This document shows positions 17,185-28,111 of a stretch of 64,000 nucleotides of DNA, piece after piece. Both the position numbers and the translations under genes were made by a program. Positions within the stretch are counted from its first letter, which is position 1. Every line of letters begins with the position of its first letter. The notes under the pieces were generated by a model, which saw nothing but the letters and a program-made list of their open reading frames with translations, did not search any database and was not told the origin of the DNA. The stretch comes from Prochlorococcus marinus bv. HNLC2 (GTDB lineage Bacteria; Cyanobacteriota; Cyanobacteriia; PCC-6307; Cyanobiaceae): contig GL947595.1 in assembly GCA_000218745.1 (NCBI GenBank), positions 368,456 to 432,455 of the forward strand, in the 5' to 3' direction.

Positions 17185-18987
17185 ATGGAATCTACTTTAA
17201 AAGATATTAGAAATGTTGCAATAATTGCACATGTAGATCACGGCAAAACAACTTTAGTGGATGCTATGTTGTCACAATCTGGAGTATTCAGGGATAACGA
17301 GGTTGTGCCAACCTGTGTCATGGATTCTAATGATTTAGAGAGGGAGAGGGGTATTACAATCTTATCGAAGAACACTTCAGTTACTTATAAGAGTACAAGG
17401 ATTAATATCATAGATACTCCAGGGCACGCAGATTTTGGTGGAGAGGTTGAGAGAGTCTTAGGAATGGTTGATGGATGCTTATTAATTGTAGATGCAAATG
17501 AAGGGCCCATGCCTCAAACTAGATTCGTCTTAAAAAAGGCTTTAGAAAAAGGACTTCGTCCAATAGTTTTTGTCAATAAAATAGATAGACCACGAGTCAT
17601 TCCTGAGATTGCAGTAGATAAAGTCCTTGATCTTTTTTTAGAACTTGGAGCTGATGATGACCAATGTGATTTTCCTTACTTATTTGGTAGTGGCTTAAGT
17701 GGTTTTGCAAAGGATGATATGGATTCTAAAAGTGATAATATGATGCCTTTATTCGAATCAATTTTGAGACATGTTCCCCCTCCTGTAGGAGATAATAATA
17801 AGCCTTTGCAACTGCAAATTACTACATTAGATTATTCTGATTTCTTAGGGAGAATTGTTATTGGTAAGTTGCATAATGGAAGAATTAAAGCTGGTCAACA
17901 GGCAAATTTAATTAAGGAGGACGGCAAAACCATAAAGGGTAAGATTAGTAAATTACTCGGATTTGAGGGATTGCAAAGGATTGAAATCAATGAGGCAAAT
18001 GCCGGAGATATTGTTGCATTATCTGGTTTTGATGATGTCAATATAGGAGAAACAATAGCTTGTCCTGAAGAACCTTTACCTTTGCCGCTTATTAAAGTTG
18101 ATGAGCCAACTTTACAAATGACTTTTATTGTCAATGATTCTCCTTTTGCTGGTAAAGAAGGAAAATTTGTAACGAGCAGACAACTTAAAAATAGACTTGA
18201 AAGAGAGCTACTTACTAATGTTGCATTGCGTTGTGAAGAGACAGATTCCCCAGACAGATTTGCTGTCTCAGGAAGAGGTGAACTTCATCTTGGAATACTT
18301 ATAGAAACAATGAGGAGAGAGGGTTTTGAATTTCAAATTTCACAGCCTCAAGTTATATTTAGAGAAATTGATGGTAAGGAATGTGAACCGATAGAAGCAC
18401 TTGTATTGGATGTGCCAGAAGCCTCAGTAGGAGCATGTATTGAGAAATTAGGATCTAGAAAAGCTGAAATGCAAAATATGCAAAGTAGTGCAGATGGTAG
18501 AACTCAATTAGAATTTTTAGTTCCTGCAAGAGGTTTAATAGGATTTAGAGGGGAATTTGTTAGATTAACAAGAGGAGAAGGTATTATGAGTCATTCGTTT
18601 TATGAGTATAGACCTAAGATGGGTGATTTTGAAACAAGAAGGAATGGAGTTTTGATTGCTTTTGAAGAGGGTGTCGCTACATTTTACGCTTTGAAAAATG
18701 CAGAGGATAGAGGTTCTTATTTTATTAAACCTGGAGTGAAGGTTTATAAAGGTATGATCATTGGGGAGCATAATAGACCGCAGGATTTAGAAATTAATAT
18801 TTGTAAGACAAAGCAACTCACTAATATGAGATCTGCTGGTGCTGAAGAGTTAGATACTTTACAATCACCAGTTGAAATTACTTTAGAGAGAGCTTTAGAA
18901 TATATTGGACCTGATGAAATGTTAGAAGTGACCCCAGAATCTATAAGATTAAGAAAGTTAAGTAAGAGAAGGCAAGCAAAAAAATAA
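17185..18987 (+). CDS. typA: Ribosome-associated GTPase TypA/BipA
   Basis: A 600-aa translational GTPase related to EF-G that acts in 50S assembly and stress. G1 [13 protein letters not shown]2 with RGITI, G3 DTPGHADF and G4 NKIDR are intact, followed by domain 2, an EF-G-like domain and the TypA-specific C-terminus with ARGLIGFR and [10 protein letters not shown] start at ATG 17185 ([10 protein letters not shown]); a GTG at 17155 would add ten residues. Followed by a DUF309 gene after 6 bp. Confidence 0.96.
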   Translation: MESTLKDIRNVAIIAHVDHGKTTLVDAMLSQSGVFRDNEVVPTCVMDSNDLERERGITILSKNTSVTYKSTRINIIDTPGHADFGGEVERVLGMVDGCLLIVDANEGPMPQTRFVLKKALEKGLRPIVFVNKIDRPRVIPEIAVDKVLDLFLELGADDDQCDFPYLFGSGLSGFAKDDMDSKSDNMMPLFESILRHVPPPVGDNNKPLQLQITTLDYSDFLGRIVIGKLHNGRIKAGQQANLIKEDGKTIKGKISKLLGFEGLQRIEINEANAGDIVALSGFDDVNIGETIACPEEPLPLPLIKVDEPTLQMTFIVNDSPFAGKEGKFVTSRQLKNRLERELLTNVALRCEETDSPDRFAVSGRGELHLGILIETMRREGFEFQISQPQVIFREIDGKECEPIEALVLDVPEASVGACIEKLGSRKAEMQNMQSSADGRTQLEFLVPARGLIGFRGEFVRLTRGEGIMSHSFYEYRPKMGDFETRRNGVLIAFEEGVATFYALKNAEDRGSYFIKPGVKVYKGMIIGEHNRPQDLEINICKTKQLTNMRSAGAEELDTLQSPVEITLERALEYIGPDEMLEVTPESIRLRKLSKRRQAKK

Positions 18988-18993
18988 TAAAAC

Positions 18994-19380
18994 ATGGATG
19001 ATCTCCTTACATCAAAAAATTTTACAGATTCATTAGATGCTGCTTTGGATTTATTCAATAATAAAAAATGGTACGAAGCCCATGACGCTTTTGAGGAAAT
19101 ATGGAATGGTCTTTACGGAGATGAAAGGCAAATTATTCAAGGCATTTTGCAGGTTTCTGTATCTCAATTTCACTTAAGTAAAGGAAATTTAAATGGTGCT
19201 ATGATTTTACTTGGTGAGGGTTTAGGAAGAATTAAAAGTAGAGTTTCTGTAGATTTAGGACTTGATCTTTTTTCTTTTTGTAAGTCTTTAGAAGTATTAT
19301 TAGAAAAATTACATTCAAAAGTCCCTCTAAGCAATGATGATGTGCCCCTCTTGAAAAAGAATAATGAAATTAGAAGTTAG
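18994..19380 (+). CDS. DUF309 family protein
   Basis: A helical 128-aa protein with the DUF309 core WYEAHDAFEEIWNGL (26-40) and the QGILQVSVSQFHL helix. Function of the family is unknown; the conserved His, Glu and Trp suggest ligand or metal binding in a cytoplasmic helical bundle. It sits between typA (6 bp) and lptB (17-bp overlap), so all three are probably co-transcribed. Confidence 0.85.
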   Translation: MDDLLTSKNFTDSLDAALDLFNNKKWYEAHDAFEEIWNGLYGDERQIIQGILQVSVSQFHLSKGNLNGAMILLGEGLGRIKSRVSVDLGLDLFSFCKSLEVLLEKLHSKVPLSNDDVPLLKKNNEIRS

Positions 19381-20092
19381 AAATGTTTCTTTGAAAATCA
19401 ATGGAAAGATAATTGTTGAAAATGTGTCTCTTTCCATTATGCCTGGAGAAATTGTTGGTCTTTTAGGTCCAAATGGAGCTGGAAAAACATCTACCTTTAA
19501 TCTCGTAGTTGGTAATTTAAAACCAAATAAAGGAGATATCTTAATTAATAATAAATCAATTTCAAATCTGTCTCTACCAATGCGCTCAGAATTGGGTTTA
19601 GGTTATTTACCTCAGGAACCAAGTATTTTTAGAGATTTGACAGTTAGAGATAATATAAATCTTGCTTTACAAAATTCAAAATTAAGTAAATCTATTATTC
19701 GGACTAGAAGAGAAAACATTATAAATGAATTTAATCTTAATAAATTTGTTGATAATTATGGATACCAGCTTTCAGGGGGGGAGAGAAGAAGGTGTGAAAT
19801 TGCGAGAGCTTTATCTGTAGGTAGAAATGGACCAAAATATTTACTTCTAGATGAACCCTTTTCAGGAATTGATCCTTTAGCAGTAAATGATCTTAAAAGC
19901 CTTATTATTAATTTAAGTAATAATGGTGTGGGAATATTAATAACCGATCATAATGTTAGGGAAACGTTATCGATAACAAAAAAATCTTATGTTTTAACTG
20001 AAGGGAAGTTATTAGCTTATGGCTTGTCGAGCGAACTTGCCAAAAATAAAAATGTGAAAAAGTTTTATTTAGGAGACAATTTTAGTCTCTAA
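19364..20092 (+). CDS. lptB: Lipopolysaccharide export ABC ATPase
   Basis: LptB powers LptFG extraction of LPS from the inner membrane. The 242-aa ATPase has Walker A GPNGAGKT, a Q-loop in GYLPQEPSIF, signature LSGGERRR, and Walker B LLLDEPFSGIDP followed by the ITDHNVRET switch region, the pattern that separates LptB from branched-chain amino-acid ATPases. The start codon lies inside the DUF309 gene. The permease genes are not in this window. Confidence 0.93.
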   Translation: MKLEVRNVSLKINGKIIVENVSLSIMPGEIVGLLGPNGAGKTSTFNLVVGNLKPNKGDILINNKSISNLSLPMRSELGLGYLPQEPSIFRDLTVRDNINLALQNSKLSKSIIRTRRENIINEFNLNKFVDNYGYQLSGGERRRCEIARALSVGRNGPKYLLLDEPFSGIDPLAVNDLKSLIINLSNNGVGILITDHNVRETLSITKKSYVLTEGKLLAYGLSSELAKNKNVKKFYLGDNFSL

Positions 20093-20208
20093 AAAATACC
20101 TACTTTAATACTTTTAATTAAACTTAATTTTTATAAAGATTTTCTCCTTTTTTCAAAATCTAATTTATTTTTAAGCTATAAATTCTAAATTTTATTAGTA
20201 AATAGATT

Positions 20209-21135
20209 GTGTTTCAAGATGTTTATCAAAATTTATTACTTGACCCAGTTACTTCACTAGGAATTTTAGCTTTTTATGTTTTGTTGATTTCTTTTCCACT
20301 AGCATTAATATCTTTATTTAATAAATCATTATCTTGGCTAGTTAGTTCAACAACAATTTTGGTTAATATTTTATTGGCTTTGCAGTTGGTTTGTAGGTGG
20401 ATTATTTCCTCACATTTTCCTATAAGTAATCTTTTTGAATCGCTTTGTTTCTTATCTTGGGGGTTAACTTTAGTTCAATTGCTTTTACAAAAGGAATATC
20501 AAACTTCAGTAATACCCTGTATTGGAATTCCGGCTTCATTACTTACGCTTGGATTTGCTTGCTTTGTTTTACCTGATAATTTAAGAATAGCTTCCAATCT
20601 TGTCCCGGCATTAAGATCAAGTTGGTTGGTAATGCATGTAAGTGTTGTAATGCTTAGTTATTCTGCACTTATTTTTGGATCTTTACTTTCAACATCTGTT
20701 TTAATTGTCGATAATAAAAAACCACTGCAAATTAGAAGCAGCTCAATTGGAATCGGCGGATATAAAAATTTTAATTTAACTAATTTTAATCAATTTCCGC
20801 ATGAAACTGATTTTTCTCCTTCCGAAAAGCTTGACACACTTAGTTATCGGTCAATCCTAATCGGATTCTTCTTGTTGACTTTAGGACTTATTACAGGAGC
20901 AATCTGGGCAAATGAAGCTTGGGGAACATGGTGGAGTTGGGATCCTAAAGAAACTTGGGCCTTTATTTCTTGGATATTTTATGCTTGTTACTTACATATG
21001 AGAATAAGTAAAGGTTGGCAAGGCAGGAAACCTGCAATATTGGCTACAACAGGTTTTTTTATAGTCTTAATTTGTTACTTAGGAGTAAATTATTTAGGTG
21101 TAGGATTGCATAGTTATGGTTGGTTTTTGGGATAG
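20209..21135 (+). CDS. ccsA: Cytochrome c biogenesis protein CcsA
   Basis: CcsA is the haem-handling subunit of system II, which attaches haem to c-type cytochromes in the lumen. The 308-aa protein has about eight transmembrane segments and the haem-binding WWD-like motif WGTWWSWDPKETWAF near residues 243-257, with conserved histidines at HVSVVMLSY and near the end (GLHSYGW). Start GTG 20209. Converges with rpe (6 bp). Confidence 0.95.
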   Translation: MFQDVYQNLLLDPVTSLGILAFYVLLISFPLALISLFNKSLSWLVSSTTILVNILLALQLVCRWIISSHFPISNLFESLCFLSWGLTLVQLLLQKEYQTSVIPCIGIPASLLTLGFACFVLPDNLRIASNLVPALRSSWLVMHVSVVMLSYSALIFGSLLSTSVLIVDNKKPLQIRSSSIGIGGYKNFNLTNFNQFPHETDFSPSEKLDTLSYRSILIGFFLLTLGLITGAIWANEAWGTWWSWDPKETWAFISWIFYACYLHMRISKGWQGRKPAILATTGFFIVLICYLGVNYLGVGLHSYGWFLG

Positions 21136-21141
21136 CAGTTT

Positions 21142-21900
21142 TTAATTAGGTTCAGGTAAAACATCACCATTTTGAGCATTTTTTGCGACTTCTCTTAATT
21201 CATCGCAACCCTCTTTAAGTGTTGGGTATGCGAACATTCCACTTCCAGCAATAAAGCAGTTTGCGCCAGCTGCAGCACACTGTGAAATTGTCCAATTCGC
21301 TTTAATTCCTCCGTCGACCTCAATATCTACATTAAGGTTATTGTTGATAACAAATTCCCTTATCTTTCTGATTTTATTTAACATGGTAGGAATATATGCT
21401 TGTCCTCCAAACCCAGGATTTACTGTCATAACTAATACATGATCAACCATATCCATTACGTCTTTAACCATCTCGAAGGGAGTATGGGGGTTTAAAGCTA
21501 CTGAGGGAGATCCTCCTAGATCTCTAATCCTTCCCAAAACTCTATGTAAATGTACATTGGCCTCGACATGAGCGATTACTACACCAGGTTCACCATTAGA
21601 ACCTACAGATGCTTTAACATAGGAATCAAGCATTGTTTCACAGTTATATTGACTGACCATTAATTGTGTCTCAAATGGGACATTACAATATTTTCTGCAA
21701 GCAGATATCATTTCGGGACCAAATGTGAGATTTGGTACGAAATTACCATCCATAACATCAAACTGAATTCTATCGACCCCAGCATCCTCTAGATTTTTTA
21801 CACATGCTCCCATATTGGCCCAGTCTGCTGGCAAAACTGAAGGAATTATTTGAACAGGACGGATTACACCATTCGGGTTAGTTAGGTTTTTTTCGGTCAT
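21142..21900 (-). CDS. rpe: Ribulose-phosphate 3-epimerase
   Basis: A TIM-barrel of 252 aa interconverting ribulose-5-P and xylulose-5-P in the Calvin and pentose phosphate cycles. Metal and catalytic residues sit in FDVMDGNFVPNLTFG, HVEA, MTVNPGFGGQ and VDGGI. Divergent from glpX, another Calvin-cycle gene, with a 189-bp shared upstream region. Confidence 0.97.
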   Translation of the reverse strand: MTEKNLTNPNGVIRPVQIIPSVLPADWANMGACVKNLEDAGVDRIQFDVMDGNFVPNLTFGPEMISACRKYCNVPFETQLMVSQYNCETMLDSYVKASVGSNGEPGVVIAHVEANVHLHRVLGRIRDLGGSPSVALNPHTPFEMVKDVMDMVDHVLVMTVNPGFGGQAYIPTMLNKIRKIREFVINNNLNVDIEVDGGIKANWTISQCAAAGANCFIAGSGMFAYPTLKEGCDELREVAKNAQNGDVLPEPN

Positions 21901-22089
21901 TTATTTTTAAAAATATTTAATAAAGATACTATAAATAGGCTCTAATTCCTAATTTACTTACTTGGCCTGATAAAGTAATCACTGCAAAGAGTTAAAAAAA
22001 TCTTATTCCAAGGAATACTTCTTATCAAAATGCTAGTTTTGTGAGACTATATTTTTAACCTTTTAAAAATTTTTTTTTATTTTTTAATT

Positions 22090-23091
22090 GTGGATCAAAC
22101 TTTAATTCAAGAAATTCTCGAAGTTGTCGAGCAAGCAGCCATTGCTTCAGCAAAACTTACTGGACTTGGTAAAAAAGATGAAGCAGACGCAGCTGCTGTA
22201 GAAGCAATGAGATTGCGGATGGGGAAAATTGATATGAAAGGTAAAATTGTTATTGGTGAGGGGGAAAGAGATGAGGCTCCCATGCTTTACATTGGTGAAG
22301 AGGTTGGCAGTGGTAATGGCCCAGGGGTAGATTTTGCTGTTGATCCCTGCGAAGGTACAAATTTATGCGCAAATAATCAAAGAGGCTCAATGGCTGTGCT
22401 AGCGGCCTCTGATAGTGGAGGCTTATTTAATGCTCCTGATTTTTATATGAATAAATTAGCAGCTCCCCCTGCAGCTAAAGGTAAGGTTGATATAAGAAAT
22501 ACAGCTACTGAAAATTTAAAAATCCTTAGTGATTGTTTGAATTTATCAATAAATGAATTGACTGTTGTTGTTATGGATAGAACAAGACATGTTGAATTAA
22601 TTAAAGAAATAAGAGACTGTGGCGCGAAAGTTCAACCCATTTCAGATGGTGATGTTCAGGCCGCAATTGCATGTGGTTTCGCTGGAACAGGAACCCATTG
22701 CTTAATGGGAATAGGTGCTGCTCCTGAGGGTGTTATCTCAGCAGCAGCAATGAGAGCCTTAGGTGGACATTTTCAAGGACAACTTGTTTATGACCCAGCC
22801 ATAGCTAAAACTACAGAGTGGGCTGACTATACCAAAGAGGGTAATATAGCTAGATTAAACGAGATGGGAATTACAGATATAGATAAGATTTATGAAGCGA
22901 ATGAATTAGCATCTGGTGAAAATGTTGTTTTTGCAGGAAGTGGTATCACAGATGGGCTATTATTTAATGGAGTCCAATTTGAGAGGGATTGTATTAGAAC
23001 AAGTAGCTTGGTAATTAGTACACTAGATAGTACCGCTCGTTTCACAAATACAATACATATAAAAAATGGTGCTAAAAGCATTTCTCTCTAA
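22090..23091 (+). CDS. glpX: Fructose-1,6-/sedoheptulose-1,7-bisphosphatase, class II
   Basis: Class II FBPases of cyanobacteria also hydrolyse sedoheptulose-1,7-bisphosphate and are essential for RuBP regeneration. The 333-aa sequence shows [19 protein letters not shown], the metal site [11 protein letters not shown] (a cyanobacterial form of DPxEGT), VMDRTRH and [10 protein letters not shown]. Start GTG 22090. hemA follows on the same strand. Confidence 0.96.
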   Translation: MDQTLIQEILEVVEQAAIASAKLTGLGKKDEADAAAVEAMRLRMGKIDMKGKIVIGEGERDEAPMLYIGEEVGSGNGPGVDFAVDPCEGTNLCANNQRGSMAVLAASDSGGLFNAPDFYMNKLAAPPAAKGKVDIRNTATENLKILSDCLNLSINELTVVVMDRTRHVELIKEIRDCGAKVQPISDGDVQAAIACGFAGTGTHCLMGIGAAPEGVISAAAMRALGGHFQGQLVYDPAIAKTTEWADYTKEGNIARLNEMGITDIDKIYEANELASGENVVFAGSGITDGLLFNGVQFERDCIRTSSLVISTLDSTARFTNTIHIKNGAKSISL

Positions 23092-23119
23092 AGTTCTTAT
23101 TTCTTATTTAGATTATTTT

Positions 23120-24421
23120 ATGCATATTGTTGTCGTCGGACTAAGTCATCACACGGCACCGGTCGAAGTGCGAGAGCAGTTAAGTATTCCTGAGTCATCG
23201 ATTCAGGAATGTTTAACTATGCTTAAGAATTCATCTGAAATTCTTGAAGTATCTATTTTAAGTACTTGTAATAGGCTAGAAATCTATTCATTAGTAAAAG
23301 ATATAGATATAGGTTTATCCTCAATAAAAGTCTTCATGTCTCAATATTCAAATGTTAATCAAATCGATTTAGAACCTCATTTATTTGATTTTAGGCAAGA
23401 AGAAGCAGTCTTACATTTAATGAAAGTATCAGCTGGTTTGGATAGTCTTGTCTTGGGAGAAGGACAGATTTTGTCTCAAGTAAAGAAAATGATGAGATTA
23501 GGGCAGGATTATCAATCTACTGGACCAATTTTAAATAGATTATTAACTCAATCAATAAGTGCTGGAAAGAAAGTAAGATCAGAGACAAACTTAGGAACAG
23601 GAGCTGTGTCTATTAGTTCTGCTGCTGTTGAATTAGCTCAATTAAAACTAGGTCAATCACAAGGAATTGATAATCTAGTAAGTCTTCAATCAGAGAGTGT
23701 TATTGTTGTTGGTGCTGGGAAGATGAGTAGACTTTTGATTACTCATCTACAAGCCAAAGGTTGCAAAGAGCTAGTATTATTAAATAGAAATATTGAAAGA
23801 GCTAAAAATCTTGCTAAAGATTTTCCAAATATAAAAATAATTTCCAAAGGATTAAATGCTCTCGATGAAAATATCGAAAGTGCTTCATTAGTTTTCACAA
23901 GTACAGCCTCTGATAAACCCTTTATTGACTTCAAAAGAATTGATGCTTTAGAAATAAAATCATCTATTAGACTAATAGACATAGGTGTGCCTAGGAATAT
24001 TTCAAACGATGTTAAAGATCACGAGTTAATAGAGTCATATGATGTTGATGATTTGCAAGAAGTTGTTTCAAGAAATCAGGAATTTAGAAAAAAAATTGCT
24101 CAAGAGGCAGAAGAACTCATAAAAGATGAAAAAGGTTTATTCTTGGAATGGTGGGCTAGTTTAGAAGCTGTTCCAACGATAAATAAATTAAGGTCAGATT
24201 TAGAACTTATCAGAAAAGAAGAATTACAAAAAGCTTTAAGCCGAATGGGACCAGATTTCTCAGCTAGGGAAAGAAAAGTTGTTGAGGCATTAACAAAAGG
24301 GATCATAAATAAAATTCTTCATACTCCTGTTACAAAATTAAGAAGTCCACAATCTCGTCAAGAAAGACAAGCTTCCTTAAAAATTGTTGAAAAATTATTC
24401 TCTCTAGAGGAAGAAGATTAA
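23120..24421 (+). CDS. hemA: Glutamyl-tRNA reductase
   Basis: First committed step of tetrapyrrole synthesis, reducing Glu-tRNA to glutamate-1-semialdehyde with NADPH. The 433-aa protein from ATG 23120 starts MHIVVVGLSHHTAPVEVRE and has the nucleophile C50 in STCNRLE, the GLDSLVLGEGQI block, an NADPH Rossmann fold (VVGAGKMSRL) and a C-terminal dimerisation helix. An upstream in-frame GTG at 23066 would overlap glpX and add 18 non-conserved residues, so I reject it. Confidence 0.97.
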   Translation: MHIVVVGLSHHTAPVEVREQLSIPESSIQECLTMLKNSSEILEVSILSTCNRLEIYSLVKDIDIGLSSIKVFMSQYSNVNQIDLEPHLFDFRQEEAVLHLMKVSAGLDSLVLGEGQILSQVKKMMRLGQDYQSTGPILNRLLTQSISAGKKVRSETNLGTGAVSISSAAVELAQLKLGQSQGIDNLVSLQSESVIVVGAGKMSRLLITHLQAKGCKELVLLNRNIERAKNLAKDFPNIKIISKGLNALDENIESASLVFTSTASDKPFIDFKRIDALEIKSSIRLIDIGVPRNISNDVKDHELIESYDVDDLQEVVSRNQEFRKKIAQEAEELIKDEKGLFLEWWASLEAVPTINKLRSDLELIRKEELQKALSRMGPDFSARERKVVEALTKGIINKILHTPVTKLRSPQSRQERQASLKIVEKLFSLEEED

Positions 24422-24474
24422 TAATATTTGAAATTTATTCTTAAGAAATTTGCATAAATAATTTCAATACCTTT

Positions 24475-24512
24475 ATAAAGTGGCCATTTTAATTATTAAA
24501 TAAGCACTTTAT
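24475..24512 (+). other. Inverted repeat upstream of glgC
   Basis: ATAAAGTG (24475-24482) and CACTTTAT (24505-24512) are perfect complements separated by 22 AT-rich bases, in the 129-bp gap between hemA and glgC. It could be a weak hemA terminator without a T-tract or an operator; a -10-like TATATA near 24531 follows it. Low confidence. Confidence 0.3.
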
Positions 24513-24550
24513 CAAGTAGTTTTAATCTTGTATATACCTTCTTTAGGTGA

Positions 24551-25846
24551 ATGAAGCGCGTTCTAGCAATTATCCTCGGAGGAGGAAAAGGTTCAAGACT
24601 CTATCCTTTAACAAAAATGAGAGCAAAACCTGCCGTCCCATTAGCGGGTAAATATAGACTAATCGACATACCTATTAGTAATTGCATTAATTCTGGCATT
24701 AACAAAATGTACGTATTAACGCAGTTTAATAGTGCTTCTCTTAATAGACATATTGGTAGAACTTATAATTTAAGCGCTCCTTTTGGACAAGGTTTTGTAG
24801 AAGTCTTGGCAGCACAACAAACGCCTGAAAGTCCAAAGTGGTTTGAAGGTACTGCTGATGCTGTTAGGAAATATCAATGGTTATTTCAAGAATGGGATGT
24901 AGACGAGTATCTAATTCTATCTGGTGATCAACTTTATAGGATGGACTATAGTTTATTTGTTGATTATCACAGATCAAATGGCGCTGACTTAACAGTTGCA
25001 GCACTTCCTGTAGATGAATCTCAGGCTGAAGGTTTTGGTCTTATGAGAACTGATGAGTTAGGAAATATTAAGGAATTTTGCGAAAAGCCTAGTGGAGATA
25101 AGCTCAAAGCTATGGCTGTTGATACATCGAAATTTGGTCTTTCTCCTGAATCAGCAAAACAACGGCCCTATTTAGCCTCAATGGGTATTTATGTATTTAG
25201 CAGAGATACATTATTTGATCTACTTAATAAGTTTCCTAGTTATACAGATTTTGGTAAGGATATAATTCCTGAATCTCTTAAAAGAAATGATGTTCTAAAG
25301 AGTTATGTCTTTGATGATTATTGGGAGGATATTGGGACAATAGGTGCCTTTTTTGAATCAAACTTGGCATTAACAAAACAACCTAAGCCCCCATTTAGTT
25401 TTTATGATGAAAAATTTCCAATTTATACAAGACCAAGATATCTTCCACCTTCAAAGTTAGTTGATGCTCAAATAACAGATTCTATTGTTTGTGAAGGTAC
25501 AATTTTAAAGTCATGTAGTATTTTGCATTGCGTTTTAGGAGTAAGAAGTCGTATTGAGAGCGATGCTGTACTTGAAGATACTCTGGTTATGGGAGCTGAT
25601 TTCTTTGAATCACCAGAAGAGAGAATTGAATTAAGGAAGGGAGGTGGAATCCCACTTGGAGTTGGCGAAGGCTCAACAGTTAAGAGGGCAATATTAGATA
25701 AAAATACTCGAATAGGTAATAATGTCGTAATTGTAAATAAAGACAGGATTGAGGAGGCTGATAGACCAGATGAAGGTTTTTATATCAGAAATGGAATTGT
25801 TGTTGTAGTTAAAAATGCCACTATTACTGATGGAACAATAATTTAA
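24551..25846 (+). CDS. glgC: Glucose-1-phosphate adenylyltransferase
   Basis: ADP-glucose pyrophosphorylase, the control step of glycogen synthesis. The 431-aa protein shows [27 protein letters not shown] split over the nucleotide-binding loop, the [11 protein letters not shown] site, GTADAVRKY, and a C-terminal left-handed beta-helix with the allosteric 3-PGA site region. Length and motifs match the cyanobacterial enzyme. Next to gnd and pgl, it links daytime storage to night-time oxidation. Confidence 0.97.
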   Translation: MKRVLAIILGGGKGSRLYPLTKMRAKPAVPLAGKYRLIDIPISNCINSGINKMYVLTQFNSASLNRHIGRTYNLSAPFGQGFVEVLAAQQTPESPKWFEGTADAVRKYQWLFQEWDVDEYLILSGDQLYRMDYSLFVDYHRSNGADLTVAALPVDESQAEGFGLMRTDELGNIKEFCEKPSGDKLKAMAVDTSKFGLSPESAKQRPYLASMGIYVFSRDTLFDLLNKFPSYTDFGKDIIPESLKRNDVLKSYVFDDYWEDIGTIGAFFESNLALTKQPKPPFSFYDEKFPIYTRPRYLPPSKLVDAQITDSIVCEGTILKSCSILHCVLGVRSRIESDAVLEDTLVMGADFFESPEERIELRKGGGIPLGVGEGSTVKRAILDKNTRIGNNVVIVNKDRIEEADRPDEGFYIRNGIVVVVKNATITDGTII

Positions 25847-25942
25847 TATTTTTTTCGATCATTTATTGCTGACATAAGTACTATTTTTTGAGCAATTTTC
25901 TGTAGTTGAAGTAAAAATATATTTATTGAGTTTTTTATTTTT

Positions 25943-27357
25943 ATGTCCAAGGCACATTTTGGTTTAATCGGTCTTGGTGTTATGGGAGAGAATTTAGTCC
26001 TTAATGCAGAAAGAAATGGTTTTTCAAGTGTTGTTTATAACAGAACTTTTTCTAAAACAGAAGACTTTTTAAAGGGTAGAGGTCTTGGAAAGAATATTGA
26101 GGGAGCTAAAACCATACAAGAATTTGTTGACAAATTGGAGAGACCTAGAAGAATTCTTATGATGGTGAAAGCTGGTTCTGCTACAGATGCTGTAATTGAT
26201 AATATCTCCGAATACCTAGAAGAAGGGGATTTATTAATAGATGGAGGTAACTCTCAGTTTCAGGATACAGAAAGAAGAGTTAGACAGCTTGAGAGCAAAA
26301 GTTTTGGATATATTGGCATGGGTGTTTCTGGAGGCGCTAAAGGAGCGCTAGAAGGACCAAGTATGATGCCTGGGGGTACAAAGTCTTCTTATGATGCCAT
26401 AGAAAGTTTACTTACAAAAATGGCAGCAAAAGTTGATGATGGTCCTTGTGTTTCATATGTGGACCAGGTGGCTCAGGTCATTTTGTTAAAACGGTACACA
26501 ATGGGATTGAATATGGTATCGAACAAATTCTTGCTGAAGCTTATGATTTGATGAAAAGAATTTCTAAACTAAGTTCTAATGAAATGTCAAAAGTTTTTGC
26601 TCAATGGAATGAAACTGAGGAGTTATCATCATATTTGGTCGAAATAACAGAAATTTGCCTTAAAACAAAAGATGATTTGACAGGAGATTATGTAGTAGAA
26701 AAAATATTGGACAAGGCTGGACAAAAAGGTACAGGTTTATGGACTGTAATAAGTGCACTAGAGCTTGGAGTTCCTGTTCCCACTATATATGCTTCTCTTA
26801 ATGCGAGAGTAATGAGCTCATTAAAAGAACAACGTAAGGAAGTAGAAGAATTATTACCTTTTGAAGTTGATTGTGAATTTGATTTTGGTAATATCTCTAA
26901 TTCAATGAAACCATTATTTGATGCAGTAGTTCTCTCAACAATTGCAAGTTATGCCCAAGGAATGGATATTCTAAAAGAGGCTTCAACTACGTATAATTAC
27001 GATCTCAATATGCCCTCCATAGCTCAAATATGGAAAGGTGGCTGCATCATAAGGTCAAAGCTTTTAAAAAGGATTCAAGATGCTTATCAAAAAGATCCAA
27101 ATTTAAAAAATCTTATATTTGATAGTTGGTTTAATAATCAAATTTCTAATAAGTTAAATAATCTATCTTATGTTGTATCTGCGGCAAGTAAGGCTTCAAT
27201 ACCAGTACCTTGTCTATCAAGTACGCTCGATTATTTGAATAGTTATAGAACTCACAGGTTACCTCAAAACTTAGTGCAAGCAATGAGAGATTGCTTTGGA
27301 TCACATACTTATGAAAGGATTGATAGAGAGGGAAGTTTTCATACTGAATGGCTTTGA
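25943..27357 (+). pseudogene. gnd: 6-phosphogluconate dehydrogenase, split by a one-base frameshift
   Basis: The oxidative pentose phosphate enzyme, in two frames. Frame one encodes residues 1-172 with the Rossmann start GLIGLGVMGENL, the substrate loop GVSGGAKGALEGPSMMPGG and reads GPCVSY at 26441-26458. It then runs into nonsense and a stop at 26551. The other frame continues exactly with GPGGSGHFVKTVHNGIEYG from 26461 to the C-terminus at 27357. One base is missing near 26459-26461. The total of 1415 nt corresponds to about 471 aa, the usual length. Either a recent mutation or a consensus error; the two halves are otherwise intact. Confidence 0.92.
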
Positions 27358-28082
27358 TGATAGAAAAAATAATTGATAATTATCACTTAATTATTTTCAA
27401 AGATAAAAGTGAACTTTCTATAAAAGTTGCTGACTATATTTCTGAGAGAATAAAAATAATATTGAATGCTAAAGATAGATTTCAATTGTGTTTGTGTGGT
27501 GGTTCGACACCAAAAAATGTCTATGATTTTCTCTCTGAGAAAGAATTAAATTGGGAAAAGGTTGATGTCTTTTTGGGAGATGAAAGGTGTGTTAATCCAA
27601 CTTCTGATGAAAGTAATACATTGATGATAAATAATTCATTATTAAATAATTTTGGTTCAAAAGCAGATTTCTATAATATTTTTAGTGATAAAAAAATCAA
27701 CGAAGATATTTCAAAACAATTGCTCTTAGAGGAGTTAAAGAAAAGATGTGAGGGTAATCCACCAATTTTTGATTTTACTCTACTTGGACTTGGAAATGAT
27801 GGACACACTGCTTCACTATTCCCTAATAAAAATAATAATACGGATGAATTTGTTATTACTAGCTTTGGTAATGGTCTTAAACGTATATCCTTTACTCCAA
27901 AAGTTTTATCTGCCTCAAGAAAAATTGCTTTTGTAGTGAGTGGTGCATCTAAAAAAATTGCGCTTAAAAGATTATTCAGTAATTCAGAATCATCAGATAG
28001 AACACCAGCAAAATTAATTAAATCAAAATCCAAAATACTTGTATTTTCAGATTTAGAGGCATCAAAAGATTTAGATTTATAG
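27357..28082 (+). CDS. pgl: 6-phosphogluconolactonase
   Basis: Hydrolyses 6-phosphogluconolactone, the step just before Gnd. The roughly 241-aa protein has CGGSTPKNVYDFL, the VFLGDERCV motif and LGLGNDGHTASLFP typical of the NagB/Pgl fold. I start at ATG 27357, overlapping the gnd stop as TGATG; an ATG at 27348 in the same frame is possible. gnd and pgl are thus translationally coupled. Confidence 0.94.
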   Translation: MIEKIIDNYHLIIFKDKSELSIKVADYISERIKIILNAKDRFQLCLCGGSTPKNVYDFLSEKELNWEKVDVFLGDERCVNPTSDESNTLMINNSLLNNFGSKADFYNIFSDKKINEDISKQLLLEELKKRCEGNPPIFDFTLLGLGNDGHTASLFPNKNNNTDEFVITSFGNGLKRISFTPKVLSASRKIAFVVSGASKKIALKRLFSNSESSDRTPAKLIKSKSKILVFSDLEASKDLDL

Positions 28083-28111
28083 TTAGTATCTATTCATTAA
28101 TTAATTTATAA

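Noticed and set aside
23066..23120. Upstream GTG start for hemA
   Set aside because: It would overlap glpX and add residues absent from the conserved N-terminus MHIVVVGLSHHTAP, which begins at 23120.
26441..26551. Programmed ribosomal frameshift as explanation for the split genes
   Set aside because: The sites share no slippery heptamer, include seven unrelated genes and mostly follow ordinary codons; errors or recent mutations explain them better.
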